A stretch of 64,000 nt of DNA from an uncultured Helicobacteraceae bacterium. GTDB lineage: Bacteria > Campylobacterota > Campylobacteria > Campylobacterales > Helicobacteraceae. The stretch is from positions 1 to 64,000 of the forward strand of contig CAMWQM010000007.1 in assembly GCA_947176375.1 (NCBI GenBank), written 5' to 3'. This document shows positions 9,337-18,660 of the stretch, piece after piece. The notes under the pieces are model-generated. The model was not told where the DNA came from. It did not search any database and was given only the letters and a program-made list of their open reading frames with translations. Both the position numbers and the translations under genes were made by a program. Positions within the stretch are counted from its first letter, which is position 1. Every line of letters begins with the position of its first letter.

Positions 9337-10062
9337 TTGATAAATTTTATAGAGGCAACTTTAATTGCAGGAAGCAAAATAGCAAATATTTTAGAATCTA
9401 AAAATAAAATTCTTTATACAAAACACACACAAAATACCAGCGGAGACATAAGCATAGAAGCAGATTTATTGAGCGAGAAAATATTTTGTAAATTTTTAGG
9501 CAAATTTGGCAATATAGATTCGGAAGAAAGTGAGTTTATTGATAATCATAAAGACTATACAATTATTCTTGACCCGCTTGATGGAAGCGATAATTTTCTC
9601 TCAAATATTCCATACTATGGTGCTAGCATTGCTTTGTGCAATAAAGATTTAGAGCCACAAATTGGCATCATTATGAATTTTTGCACTCAAATTGTAGTCA
9701 TAAACTATCAAAATAAAAATTTTATTGGCAAACTTGGGCAAAATTTTAGTGATTTTAAAATGCAAGAAAATAGCACAAACTCTGTAAAATGTGGAATCTT
9801 TGAAGGTGCTTACTCAAAGCCAGAAATTTGTAATATTCTTGCGCTAAATCATATTAAATTCCGCTCTCTTGGAGCTTTAGCCTTAAGTCTTGCTTTAGCA
9901 AATGATGTAAATTTCTTGCTTTTTAGTGGGAAAAAGCGTAGATTTGATTTGAAAGCAGGAGAGTTAATTACACAACATTTATATAAAATTGAGGATAAAA
10001 AATTCACTCTTATAAGTAAAGATAAGGAGTTATTTGATAAAATTGCGAATCTTCTATTTTGA
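9337..10062 (+). CDS. Inositol monophosphatase family phosphatase
   Basis: This is a lithium-sensitive phosphatase-fold protein: the metal-binding motif DPLDGSDNF is near residue 82, preceded by a Glu-Glu pair (IDSEESEF), and SLGALALSLALA occupies the place of the family's second motif. Substrates in this family include inositol phosphates, fructose-1,6-bisphosphate and 3'-phosphoadenosine phosphates (CysQ); the sequence does not decide. I prefer the TTG at 9337 because GGAG at 9327-9330 lies six bases before it; an upstream TTG at 9325 overlaps that site. It is followed by accD after 12 bases, an order also known in C. jejuni. Confidence 0.83.
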   Translation: MINFIEATLIAGSKIANILESKNKILYTKHTQNTSGDISIEADLLSEKIFCKFLGKFGNIDSEESEFIDNHKDYTIILDPLDGSDNFLSNIPYYGASIALCNKDLEPQIGIIMNFCTQIVVINYQNKNFIGKLGQNFSDFKMQENSTNSVKCGIFEGAYSKPEICNILALNHIKFRSLGALALSLALANDVNFLLFSGKKRRFDLKAGELITQHLYKIEDKKFTLISKDKELFDKIANLLF

Positions 10063-10074
10063 AATGAGGGGAAA

Positions 10075-10965
10075 ATGGCATTAAATTTGTTTAAAAATAA
10101 TAAGAAAAAAACACAGGAAGCACCAGCCACAAAACCACAAGAAATGCAATCACAATGGATTAAATGCAATCTTTGTAATTCGCTTATGTATTATAAAGAA
10201 GTTCTTTTGCAAAATTCTGTTTGTCCAAAATGTAACTATCATTTTAGAATCAATGCAAATGACAGAATAAAATTAATATTTGATGAAGACAGCATACAAG
10301 AATATGACAGAGAGCTTTCACCAACTGACCCTCTAAATTTTGTGGATAAAAAAAGTTATAAACAAAGAATTGAGGAATATTCTAAAAAATCAGGTGGTAG
10401 AGAGAGTTCAGCCATTAGCATAGAGGGAAAAGTTAATGGTAGAGAAGTTCAAGCTGTAATATTTGATTTTGAGTTTATGGGTGGAAGTTTGGCATCCGTA
10501 GAGGGAGAAAAAATTGTCCGTGCAATAAATAGAGCGATAGAAAAAAGACAAGCATTAATAATTTGTTCTGCTAGTGGTGGCGCTAGAATGCAAGAAAGCA
10601 CATTTTCTTTAATGCAAATGGCAAAAACGAGTGCCGCATTAGATAAATTATCTTCTGCAAAACTGCCTTATATTTCTATTTTAAGCGACCCTACAATGGG
10701 CGGAGTTAGCGCTTCATTTGCATTTTTAGGAGATATAATCATAGCAGAACCAGGAGCTACGATAGGATTTGCTGGGGCTAGAGTTATAAAGCAAACAATT
10801 GGAGAGGATTTACCAAAAGGCTTCCAAACTGCCGAATTCTTACTAGAACACGGATTAATTGATATGGTGGTGCACAGAAAAGAGCTTAAAAAAACCATTA
10901 GCGATTTACTTGGAATGCTAATAAATGAAAATAAGAATCTACTCAATAGCAAAAAAACAAAATAA
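10075..10965 (+). CDS. accD: Acetyl-CoA carboxylase carboxyltransferase subunit beta
   Basis: AccD pairs with AccA to transfer the carboxyl group from biotin to acetyl-CoA, making malonyl-CoA for fatty acid synthesis. The four-cysteine zinc ribbon (CNLCNSLMY and CPKCNYHF) is at about residues 32-54, and the crotonase-like core includes [13 protein letters not shown] and [14 protein letters not shown]. It has 296 residues, a normal length, with a GAGGGGAAA ribosome-binding region before the ATG. Its last 41 bases overlap rlmH in another frame. Confidence 0.96.
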   Translation: MALNLFKNNKKKTQEAPATKPQEMQSQWIKCNLCNSLMYYKEVLLQNSVCPKCNYHFRINANDRIKLIFDEDSIQEYDRELSPTDPLNFVDKKSYKQRIEEYSKKSGGRESSAISIEGKVNGREVQAVIFDFEFMGGSLASVEGEKIVRAINRAIEKRQALIICSASGGARMQESTFSLMQMAKTSAALDKLSSAKLPYISILSDPTMGGVSASFAFLGDIIIAEPGATIGFAGARVIKQTIGEDLPKGFQTAEFLLEHGLIDMVVHRKELKKTISDLLGMLINENKNLLNSKKTK

Positions 10966-11374
10966 TTATAATGACTATATGAAAGAAATGAGGCAATTTG
11001 GAGTGAAATTAGAAATAATTGATATATTTAATGCAAATATTGCAAATGCGCAAAAAAGTGGTAGCTTAAATGCTAAAATTGCATATAGCAATGAATTTGA
11101 AAAATATATGAATAAAAATACTCTAAATATTGCTCTGCACCCAAATGGAGATGAGCTAAATTCGACTGAATTTAGCAATTTAATAAAAGATAGAAATGAA
11201 ATTAGTTTTTTTATTGGTGGTGCATTTGGTTTTGAGGAAAAATTCTTACAAAAAATGAAAAACATTTCACTAAGCAAACTTACTTTTAGTCATAAAATTG
11301 CAAAGATTATTTTATGCGAGCAGATTTTTAGAGCATTATGTATAATAAATAATCACCCATATCATAAAGAATAA
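10925..11374 (+). CDS. rlmH: 23S rRNA pseudouridine-1915 N3-methyltransferase RlmH
   Basis: RlmH is a small SPOUT-fold dimeric enzyme that methylates pseudouridine 1915 in helix 69 of 23S rRNA on assembled ribosomes. The protein has the family's glycine-rich SAM loop ([13 protein letters not shown]) near residue 97, [15 protein letters not shown] after it, and the C-terminal HPYHKE end. Length 149 is typical (about 155). The ATG at 10925 lies inside accD; no later start would keep the N-terminal strand [11 protein letters not shown], so the 41-base overlap seems real and implies translational coupling. Confidence 0.92.
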   Translation: MKIRIYSIAKKQNNYNDYMKEMRQFGVKLEIIDIFNANIANAQKSGSLNAKIAYSNEFEKYMNKNTLNIALHPNGDELNSTEFSNLIKDRNEISFFIGGAFGFEEKFLQKMKNISLSKLTFSHKIAKIILCEQIFRALCIINNHPYHKE

Positions 11375-11384
11375 AAGGATAAGT

Positions 11385-11765
11385 ATGCGTAAAAGAGAAA
11401 TCGATGAATTAAAAAATAAACTTGATTTGTTAAAATCTAATATCATTAGTAGTATAGATTCACTAAGTGATAATATCTCAAATCTAAATAATATAGCTTT
11501 AAGCGAGGATATAGAAATGGGAAGTACTAAATCTCTTGTTAAAGTTGATGAAAATACTTTAGCAAAAAACAATAATGATTTAGTAGAAATAAATAAGGCT
11601 CTAGATAAAATCAAATCAAAAAAATATGGTAAATGTGAAATGTGTAATGAACAAATTGATATAAAAAGATTAAGAGTAAAACCACATGCAAGATATTGCA
11701 TATCTTGTAGAGAGATTTATGAAAAAGAAATTAAAATAAGCAAAGGAATAAAAAATGGTTTTTAA
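11385..11765 (+). CDS. DksA/TraR family zinc-finger protein
   Basis: This 126-residue protein has a coiled-coil N-terminal part and a C-terminal four-cysteine zinc finger (CEMCNEQI, then CISCREIYEK 21 residues later), the DksA/TraR pattern. Such proteins enter the secondary channel of RNA polymerase and modulate rRNA and stress promoters with ppGpp. H. pylori and C. jejuni have a short homologue at this position. It starts 10 bases after rlmH and overlaps the next gene by 11 bases. Confidence 0.88.
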   Translation: MRKREIDELKNKLDLLKSNIISSIDSLSDNISNLNNIALSEDIEMGSTKSLVKVDENTLAKNNNDLVEINKALDKIKSKKYGKCEMCNEQIDIKRLRVKPHARYCISCREIYEKEIKISKGIKNGF

Positions 11766-12771
11766 ATACTATCCATTAACAATACTTATATTAGGGATTT
11801 TGGCTGGATTCTATGTGTATAATCTAACTGATGCAAGTTTTATTTATACACTTCCTTTTAGTAATGAATATACTTTTGATATGCCTGTTGCACTATATAT
11901 TATGATGATAATTTATATTATATTTTTTATTAGCATAATTTTTATATTTTCTGAGCGATTTGGAAGATTTATTGAAGATTCTGCTATAAAAAATGATAAA
12001 AAAACTTTTATTAAAAAAATCAAAAGTAGAATCATTCAAAGTGATAATAATAAATTTGTTATAAAAACTGAGCTTTTTAAAGAAATTGATAATATTTTTG
12101 ATGGGCTAGATATTAAGCCAAAGCCACATTTTACAAGTTGTAATAATCAAGAAATGAAAAAATTATTTGCAATGTATGAAAATTTACAAAATGGTGAAGA
12201 AATAGATATACACAAATTTAATATTCCACAGACTAGCTCACTTTTCACATTAAATGTTAAAAATAGTATAAATAAAAATTATAAAAATGGTTTGTCAATT
12301 ATAAAAAACAAAAATTATATTTATGAACTTAAAAAATTTGCATTTATTGCGTTAGTTAAAAACGGAGATTCTAAAGACATTGAAAAATACAAGGATTCTA
12401 TAAGTTATGATAGAGATATTGTTTTAGCATTAATAGAAGCATATCTTGCAGGTAAAATAAACTTTAGCCAAAAAGAAATAAGCGATATGTGTATTAATAA
12501 TAAATTCAACAAAGACGATTATATGGATCTTGCAAAGAATATGAAAGGTAAAATTAATCCTAGTGAATGGATTAAGCTATTTGAAAATTTAGCAGATAGT
12601 GATGAGAATGCTGAAAATTCTTATTTTTATGTTTTATTAGAGTTAGAAATGTTGCAAGAAGCAAGAGAAAGATTAAGAACACAACCTAGTTATGATTTTC
12701 TAAATATTAGAGCATATTTAGATTTAAAATCTACTGGAAAATCATACCCAATAGAATTATTTTTTAAATAA
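11755..12771 (+). CDS. Conserved membrane protein of unknown function
   Basis: Two membrane helices are visible, at about residues 6-23 (YPLTILILGILAGFYVYN) and 45-68 (VALYIMMIIYIIFFISIIFI), followed by a 270-residue hydrophilic region, mainly helical and Lys/Asn-rich, that probably lies in the cytoplasm. No catalytic motif is recognised. The equivalent position in C. jejuni, between the dksA-like gene and dusB, also holds a membrane protein of unknown function, as I recall. It overlaps the DksA-like gene by 11 bases. Confidence 0.75.
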   Translation: MVFKYYPLTILILGILAGFYVYNLTDASFIYTLPFSNEYTFDMPVALYIMMIIYIIFFISIIFIFSERFGRFIEDSAIKNDKKTFIKKIKSRIIQSDNNKFVIKTELFKEIDNIFDGLDIKPKPHFTSCNNQEMKKLFAMYENLQNGEEIDIHKFNIPQTSSLFTLNVKNSINKNYKNGLSIIKNKNYIYELKKFAFIALVKNGDSKDIEKYKDSISYDRDIVLALIEAYLAGKINFSQKEISDMCINNKFNKDDYMDLAKNMKGKINPSEWIKLFENLADSDENAENSYFYVLLELEMLQEARERLRTQPSYDFLNIRAYLDLKSTGKSYPIELFFK

Positions 12772-12811
12772 TTTATATATTATTAGGAATGTTGATTTAG
12801 AGGGGTTTAAA

Positions 12812-13324
12812 ATGAGAAAAGCATTTTCTATGATTGAGTTAGTTTTTGTAATTATAATAATTGGCGCATTATCTGCAACTGCTATGACTTGGCTAATAAG
12901 CACAAGAAATGATTCTGCTATTGCAATGATAAGAAGTGACATTTCGACTATTTTTAAACAAGTTTCAGCAAGAGTTATAGCTGAAAATATCAATATAACA
13001 TCTAATAAAGCACCCACAGGTTACTCAAATTGGGGAGAATGGCTTATGGACACACCTCATCTTGATAAAAGCAAATGGTATCCTACTCAAAATGGTTTAA
13101 GAGCTATAATTAGAGTTTCTAGTTCATCTAATACAAATTCTAATGGAAGTTTTGATGTATGCATAGGGGATTATTTATATATTGATAACAAACAAGGACT
13201 ATTGATTTTTATACCAAATAAAATTAACACAACAAATAAATTTTGCAAATTATTAGCTGATAGTTATAAAAACACTTCTAACTTTACAATAAATCTCTCT
13301 ACAAATAACAAGGTTATATTTTAA
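12812..13324 (+). CDS. Type IV prepilin-like protein (N-methylation motif)
   Basis: The N-terminus MRKAFSMIELVFVIIIIGAL is a class III signal: a four-residue basic leader, cleavage before Phe, Glu at mature position 5 and a hydrophobic helix. The residue before the cut is Ala rather than the common Gly. The 150-residue globular part contains a Cys pair (CIGD, CKLL) that may form the pilin disulfide loop. It would be processed by the prepilin peptidase at 25488-26246. No assembly ATPase or platform protein is nearby. Such pseudopilins serve DNA uptake or secretion; which one is unknown. GAGGGG precedes the ATG. Confidence 0.85.
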   Translation: MRKAFSMIELVFVIIIIGALSATAMTWLISTRNDSAIAMIRSDISTIFKQVSARVIAENINITSNKAPTGYSNWGEWLMDTPHLDKSKWYPTQNGLRAIIRVSSSSNTNSNGSFDVCIGDYLYIDNKQGLLIFIPNKINTTNKFCKLLADSYKNTSNFTINLSTNNKVIF

Positions 13325-13704
13325 GCTATTTAAAAATATTTTTCATTTATCTACAAAAATAATATTTTGTAATTTATTTTTAGTTTTTTGTTTTTAGAAT
13401 CTTTAATAGAAAATATAAAATCTCCTAGTTATACTATAATTTAACTATTAAGAATATACCAATATTTTAATCATCTTCAAATAATGTTTAAAATAAATCT
13501 AATCATATAAATTTATTTTCAAAACTATATTTTAAACTATCATACCCTTCCTTACAATTATGTTTTTACAACTTATAACTAATTTTTACTTCTTATTCTA
13601 TATCCCTATAAATCAATAAAATTCCATTTTAAAATAATTTATTTACTTTATAGTAATTCTAAATATATAATTTTCAAATTTTAAAATATCAATTTAAGGT
13701 TTTG
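13325..13704. other. AT-rich intergenic stretch
   Basis: No coding sequence, RNA gene or strong hairpin was seen between the prepilin gene and dusB. A TATAAT hexamer at about 13434-13439 could be a -10 box, and AAGG at 13696-13699 is the likely ribosome-binding site of dusB. Confidence 0.4.
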
Positions 13705-14649
13705 ATGTATATAAATTTTAATAATCTCTTGATGTTAGCTCCTCTTGCTGGTTATACCGACTTGCCATTTAGAAGTATGGTTAAAAAATTTGGTGTTGAT
13801 ATAACAGTTAGCGAAATGATAAGTTCATATGCACTAAATTATAATTCTAAAAAAACATTAAAAATGATAGAAAAAAGCCCCCTAGAGATTCCGTTTTCTG
13901 TGCAAATTGCAGGAAACAAAACAGAGGTTATCAAAAGAAGTGTTGAGATATTAAACGAGCAGGATGGCATTAATATTATTGATTTAAATTGTGGTTGTCC
14001 TGCACCGAAAGTTAGCTCACACGGCAATGGAAGTGGCTTATTAAAAGATTTAAATTTAATGGTAAGCTTAATTAATACAATAAAAACATATTCAAATAAG
14101 CCATATACTAGCGTAAAAGTTAGGCTTGGTTTTGATAAAAAGATTCCACTTGAGATTGCAAATGCACTAAATGATAGTGCCGCTGACTTTGTAGTCACTC
14201 ATGGCAGGACAAAAATCGATGCCTACAAAAAAGAAAAGATTGATTATAATTCAATAGCTTTGATAAAAGAAAAGATAAAGATTCCACTTATTGCAAATGG
14301 CGAGATAGATTCTTTCAATAAAGCAAAAGAAGTTTTAAAACTAACAAATGCGAATGGCATAATGATAGGTAGAGCAGCACTAAAAGAGCCGTGGATTTTC
14401 TATCAAATTAAAAATAATACGCTAAATCTCCCAGATATGATAAAAAAAGACATCGTGCTAGAGCATTTTGATAATATGATTAAATTCTATGGGGAGCGAG
14501 GTTGTATAATGTTTAGAAAGAATCTTCATAGCTATGCTAAATCTCACCCAAATGCCACAGAATACCGGAGCATAGTAAATAATATTTCAAATCCACAAGA
14601 GATGCGAGAATCTATAATAAATTTTTTTAGTGATAAAAAAATAAGCTAA
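13705..14649 (+). CDS. dusB: tRNA-dihydrouridine synthase (Dus family)
   Basis: Dus enzymes reduce uridine in the tRNA D-loop using FMN and NADPH. Visible motifs are the FMN-binding start LAPLAGYTDLPFRSMV, the catalytic cysteine in DLNCGCPAPKV near residue 98, and the phosphate-binding IPLIANGEI and GIMIGRAAL. At 314 residues it is standard length. I choose the ATG at 13705 over a TTG one codon earlier because AAGG is five bases upstream. The family is certain; the DusB subgroup is from family distribution. Confidence 0.92.
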   Translation: MYINFNNLLMLAPLAGYTDLPFRSMVKKFGVDITVSEMISSYALNYNSKKTLKMIEKSPLEIPFSVQIAGNKTEVIKRSVEILNEQDGINIIDLNCGCPAPKVSSHGNGSGLLKDLNLMVSLINTIKTYSNKPYTSVKVRLGFDKKIPLEIANALNDSAADFVVTHGRTKIDAYKKEKIDYNSIALIKEKIKIPLIANGEIDSFNKAKEVLKLTNANGIMIGRAALKEPWIFYQIKNNTLNLPDMIKKDIVLEHFDNMIKFYGERGCIMFRKNLHSYAKSHPNATEYRSIVNNISNPQEMRESIINFFSDKKIS

Positions 14650-14678
14650 AATTACAAAAAAATTAAATGGAATCTAAA

Positions 14679-15500
14679 ATGAAAATTTTTATATTACTTA
14701 TATTCGCAATCATACTAGAGGCTAAAATCATCGATGGAATCGCAATCAAAGTAAATGGAAATATAATCACCCTCTATGAAATACAAAATATACAAAAAGA
14801 TAAAAAATTAAGCAAACAAGAGGCTATCGACCTATTAATCCAAGAAAAACTAAAAGAAAATGAAATAAAAAGATTGAGTATAAAAGTTGATGATAAGGTT
14901 ATAGAAGATGAAATCAATAATATCGCAATAAATAATAAAATCACAAGAAAAGATTTAGAAAATGCTCTCAAAGCTCAAAAAATAGATTTTGAAAATTATA
15001 AAAAAGAACTAAAAGAGCACATTACAAATAGAGAGCTAATGCAAAAGATTTTGCAAACTAATTCTAGTATCACAAATGAAAATGACTTAATGGCGTATTA
15101 TGAAAACAATAAAAATGAATTTATGCTCCCAACCAAAATCAAAGTTACAAGCTATACTTCAAATAGTGATGCAGCATTACAACAATTCTTACAACATCCT
15201 ATGATGATAAATACAAATATTATTTCAAAAGATGAGGAAATTGATATCAAAAGTCTCCCTCCGCAAGTCTCAAGGGTATTTTTGGAAACTAAAGAAAATA
15301 GCTTTACTCCTGTTCTAAACTCAGGAAATACTTTGATAGTCTTTTTTATAAAGTCAAAAGAGCAAAAGGAGCTACTACCATTTGATGAAGTGAGGCTAAA
15401 TGTAATGCAAAAATACGCTGAAGTCAAGGAAAATGAGATTTTAAATGACTATTTTAGCAAGATTAAGGCAAATTCACAGATAGAGATTGTGCGAAAGTAA
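14679..15500 (+). CDS. SurA-like periplasmic chaperone / PPIase-family protein
   Basis: The start at 14679, seven bases after GGA, gives an N-terminal signal peptide (MKIFILLIFAIILEAKI). The mature part begins DGIAIKVNGNIITLYEI, the pattern of SurA N-domains, followed by helices and a parvulin-like stretch after residue 145 in which the classic catalytic signature is not evident. The C-terminal helix returns to the SurA core. It probably helps outer-membrane proteins fold in the periplasm. H. pylori and C. jejuni have one similar protein (HP0659/Cj1289 type). An upstream ATG at 14667 is less likely. mqnA starts one base after its stop. Confidence 0.83.
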   Translation: MKIFILLIFAIILEAKIIDGIAIKVNGNIITLYEIQNIQKDKKLSKQEAIDLLIQEKLKENEIKRLSIKVDDKVIEDEINNIAINNKITRKDLENALKAQKIDFENYKKELKEHITNRELMQKILQTNSSITNENDLMAYYENNKNEFMLPTKIKVTSYTSNSDAALQQFLQHPMMINTNIISKDEEIDIKSLPPQVSRVFLETKENSFTPVLNSGNTLIVFFIKSKEQKELLPFDEVRLNVMQKYAEVKENEILNDYFSKIKANSQIEIVRK

Positions 15501-15501
15501 A

Positions 15502-16176
15502 ATGCGATTTGGAAAAATTAGCTATCTAAATTTGCTTCCTTTTGATGTGTTTGTCAAGCAGTATCCAATAAATTCATCCTTTAAACTATTTTTAAATCAC
15601 AATAAAAATTATCCCTCAAAGCTAAATAAAGAATTCTTATTTAAAAGAATCGATGCAGGTTTTATCTCCTCAATCGCTGGAATCAAAGCCAAAAAAGCCA
15701 AAAGTGGAATCATTTCTTATGGCGAAGTTTGGAGCGTTATTGCTATTCCTAAAGAAAATAAACTAGATTATCAATCCGCAAGTTCAAATGCGCTATCTAG
15801 GATTCTAAAAATTAATGGAGAGATTCTAATAGGCGATAGGGCATTACGATACAAGCTAACAGGCGGGAAATGCACAGATTTAGGCAAGATTTGGTGGGAT
15901 AAATATCATCTGCCATTTGTCTTTGGGCTATTTTGTTATAATAATTACAAGGATATTTATTTGAAACTATCAAATGCCTTTAACAAAAGAAATATTAAGA
16001 TTCCACAATATATTTTATCCAAGCATTCAAGCACTAGCGGGATAGCAAAAAGTGATATAAAAGAATATCTAAAACATATCCATTATAATGGTGCAAAGAA
16101 AAAGCCACAAATTGCTCTAAATCGATTTTACCGCCTTGTGCGAATAGAGAGAATCAAAGTTCCAAGCAGGTTTTAG
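15502..16176 (+). CDS. mqnA: Chorismate dehydratase MqnA (futalosine menaquinone pathway)
   Basis: MqnA converts chorismate to 3-enolpyruvyl-benzoate, the first step of the futalosine route to menaquinone used by Campylobacterota. The family start MRFGKISYLNLLPFDVF, the periplasmic-binding-like fold with DAGFISSIAG, and LIGDRALRYKL and LGKIWWDKYHLPFVFGLF are all visible. It has 224 residues, shorter than Thermus or Streptomyces forms but as in Helicobacter. The ATG at 15502 follows the previous stop by one base. Confidence 0.9.
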   Translation: MRFGKISYLNLLPFDVFVKQYPINSSFKLFLNHNKNYPSKLNKEFLFKRIDAGFISSIAGIKAKKAKSGIISYGEVWSVIAIPKENKLDYQSASSNALSRILKINGEILIGDRALRYKLTGGKCTDLGKIWWDKYHLPFVFGLFCYNNYKDIYLKLSNAFNKRNIKIPQYILSKHSSTSGIAKSDIKEYLKHIHYNGAKKKPQIALNRFYRLVRIERIKVPSRF

Positions 16177-16611
16177 GCAAACAAATTTTATGAAAAGTAG
16201 AATCGAAAGAATAAATTTAAAAGGCAGAATCTAGGAAATCTGTTTTAAAAAATAGATTTAAAACAAAGTTTATAAAGTAAATTTTAAAAAACTTCGAATA
16301 TACAAAAATAAAATCTAAATAAATTTAAAATATCTGGCTTTGTCTTATATACATTTTAAATTTAAAGTCAATTTTAAATATTAAATAAAACTTAATTGTT
16401 TTGGTTTTTTAAGCCAAAGTGGAATCTTTTTGCTTTACTTGTTTATTTCTTCTTCAATTTTTATTTAGTTTCACAATTTTGCATAAGTTTCTTCTTTAAA
16501 TTGGAATCCTACCAAATAATCGCCTCCATAAATATTATAAGCAAACTAGATAAAAATTAGTCATTTTATATCTTGATTTAACTTTATATCAAAAATTATT
16601 TAAACCACTAT
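16177..16611. other. AT-rich stretch with possible decayed coding remnants
   Basis: No intact gene is present. On the minus strand a short open stretch ending near 16465 reads YGGDYLVGFQFKEETYAKL, which could be a further gene scrap, but I do not recognise it. No RNA gene was seen. Confidence 0.35.
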
Positions 16612-17247
16612 TTAGCCTTGCATAATCTTCACAAGTCTTGTTGTTTTACCAAAATCACAAGCTTTGCTATAATATTCTTTAGCAGTAGATAAATTTTGTA
16701 GCACATAAAATCTAGCTTCAAAAATTCCTCCAAGATTATTACATATTTCACAATAATCATTATCACAGACTTTTTAAAAATATTTATAAGCTTTTTTTGT
16801 GGTCATTTTCTCTTGAATACAAAGTTCCAAATATCTCATAACTTGCAGCATCATTTTGCTCACAGCATAATTTAAAGAATTTTTTAGCATTTTTATAATC
16901 CTTAGTGTTATAATATACAAAACCAATCGTGTGAATAAAAATGTCATTATTATCATCAAGCCTCTAATTTGTTCAAATATAAGCCCAAAAGCTTTTATAC
17001 CTCTTAATTTGTCTAAAATTTTAATGGCTTTTAGTTTTGCTTCAGGGTGTTCTCTATCTACTTTTTTGAAATCTCTAATTTTATAGATATTATTTACCCT
17101 AATTATTATGCCTTTTATATTATCATCAAAGCCTTTTTGTTGCATCACTTGATACTCTCCTACTTTAAACTTAGACCTCCTCTATATTGCATATAAAAAC
17201 CACAATCCTATGCTTTGTAAAGCTCTATAAAACTGCTCATATATCAT
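16612..17247 (-). pseudogene. Broken Sel1-like repeat (Hcp-type) protein gene
   Basis: Read on the minus strand and allowing frame changes, this region encodes Sel1-like repeats: HTIGFVYYNTKDYKNAKKFF, then CCEQNDAASYEIFGTLYS, then NLSTAKEYYSKACDFGK. These are the paired-helix units with regularly placed cysteines of Helicobacter cysteine-rich proteins. An ATG at 17247 has AAGGAG five bases upstream (17258-17253), but an in-frame TAG follows after about 22 codons, and at least two more frame changes are needed to reach the TAA at 16612. It is a gene remnant, not a functional protein. The 124-residue open frame at 16774-17148 reads mostly out of the original frame. Confidence 0.8.
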
Positions 17248-17535
17248 AAAATCTCCTTAAAATTGATTCTTAAAATATCTTATAGTGCATTTAAAATATT
17301 TTTAAAAATCAAACTCTAATTCTACTCCCCATTAAAGTTTGCTTAAAAATTAATAAAAGATTAAATATAAATAAATTTCTTTTAAATTTTAGATGATATT
17401 TTTAAACAAGATAGAATCTTTAAGCATATTTTGGTAATAATTTTGCCTTTAAAAGCCAGGAAAACGCTTTAAAATAAAGCAAAGTTTAATAGATTTGCTA
17501 AAAATTAAATATCAAATAAGGTTTAGTTTAAAAAA

Positions 17536-18660
17536 ATGAATTTTAGTCCATATCCTTTTGAATTATTAAACAATCTCATTTCTAATATCAGCCCAAAAAA
17601 AGAGATTATTAAGCTAACTATCGGTGAGCCACAATTCCAAACTCCACAAATCATTATAAATGAGCTAATTAAAAATGCTCCACTACTTTGCAAATATCCA
17701 CCAAGCAAGGGAGAATCATATCTAATAGATTCCCAAATTGAATTTATCAAAAATCGTTTTAAGCTAGATATAAAAAGTAGTGAGATTCTACCTACATTTG
17801 GCACTAGAGAGGTTTTATTTAACTTTCCATCTTTCTTTTTTAATAGCAAGTTTCACAAAAAAAGCACTAGATTTATCGCTTTTCCAAATCCTTTTTATAA
17901 GATTTATGAGGGTGCGGCGATTGCAAGTGGTGCAAATATCATATTTATGAATCTAAATGAGGAAAATAACTTTAAACCACATTTAGATGAACAAAGTTTA
18001 AAAAAAGTTGATTTAGTGATTTTAAACTCACCAAATAATCCCACAGGCTCCACACTAAATATTGATGAGTTAAGCTCTTGGGTTAAGGCGGCACTAGAGT
18101 ATGATTTTATTCTATTAAGTGATGAATGCTATAGTGAGATTTATGAGGATATTCCACCACCATCGATTTTAGAGGCTAGTTTAAAGGTAGGAAATATAAA
18201 TTTTAAAAATATCTTAGCACTAAATTCCATTTCTAAAAAAATCTCTGCTCCGGGCTTACGCAGTGGCTTTATTGCAGGAGATAGCAGAATCTTAAAAGAC
18301 TATGCCCTGTATCGCACCTACATTGGTGCTGCCTCACCGCTTCCATTGCAAAAAGCTGCTAGTGTGGCGTGGAGAGATAAAGAATTTAGCAAAAATTTTA
18401 GACAAATCTATGCTAGAAATCTAAAACTCTCAAGGGAGATTCTAAAGGTAAAAGTTGAGCCATATACATTTTACACTTGGCTTAAAGTTGCCGATGATAT
18501 GGAATTCACAAAAGAGCTTTATGCAAATGATGGAATTTTAGTTTTACCAGGACGATTTTTAGGACAAAATGGCGCTGGAATTGGCTATGTTAGGATTGCT
18601 TTAGTTTATAGTGAAGAGGTTATTAAAGATTCTTTAGAGAGGTTGTTAAAGTGGATATAA
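17536..18660 (+). CDS. PLP-dependent aminotransferase (class I/II), succinyl-DAP transaminase candidate
   Basis: This fold-type I aminotransferase has the PLP-binding features LNSPNNPTGS near residue 168, LLSDECYSEIY near 196, and the Schiff-base lysine in LNSISKKISAPGLRSGF near 237. It has 374 residues. In H. pylori the homologue beside murC is annotated as an aspartate aminotransferase; related Campylobacterota proteins are annotated as succinyldiaminopimelate transaminase (DapC), which would fit its link to cell-wall synthesis. I cannot separate the two from sequence. It overlaps murC by 10 bases. Confidence 0.88.
   Translation: MNFSPYPFELLNNLISNISPKKEIIKLTIGEPQFQTPQIIINELIKNAPLLCKYPPSKGESYLIDSQIEFIKNRFKLDIKSSEILPTFGTREVLFNFPSFFFNSKFHKKSTRFIAFPNPFYKIYEGAAIASGANIIFMNLNEENNFKPHLDEQSLKKVDLVILNSPNNPTGSTLNIDELSSWVKAALEYDFILLSDECYSEIYEDIPPPSILEASLKVGNINFKNILALNSISKKISAPGLRSGFIAGDSRILKDYALYRTYIGAASPLPLQKAASVAWRDKEFSKNFRQIYARNLKLSREILKVKVEPYTFYTWLKVADDMEFTKELYANDGILVLPGRFLGQNGAGIGYVRIALVYSEEVIKDSLERLLKWI

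Noticed and set aside
13380-13700. Possible small RNA in the gap before dusB
   Set aside because: A TATAAT is present, but there is no stable hairpin with a U-run or any structured segment.
16774-17148. Open frame of 124 codons, minus strand
   Set aside because: It reads mostly out of frame through a Sel1-repeat remnant; the original protein sequence lies in the other frames.
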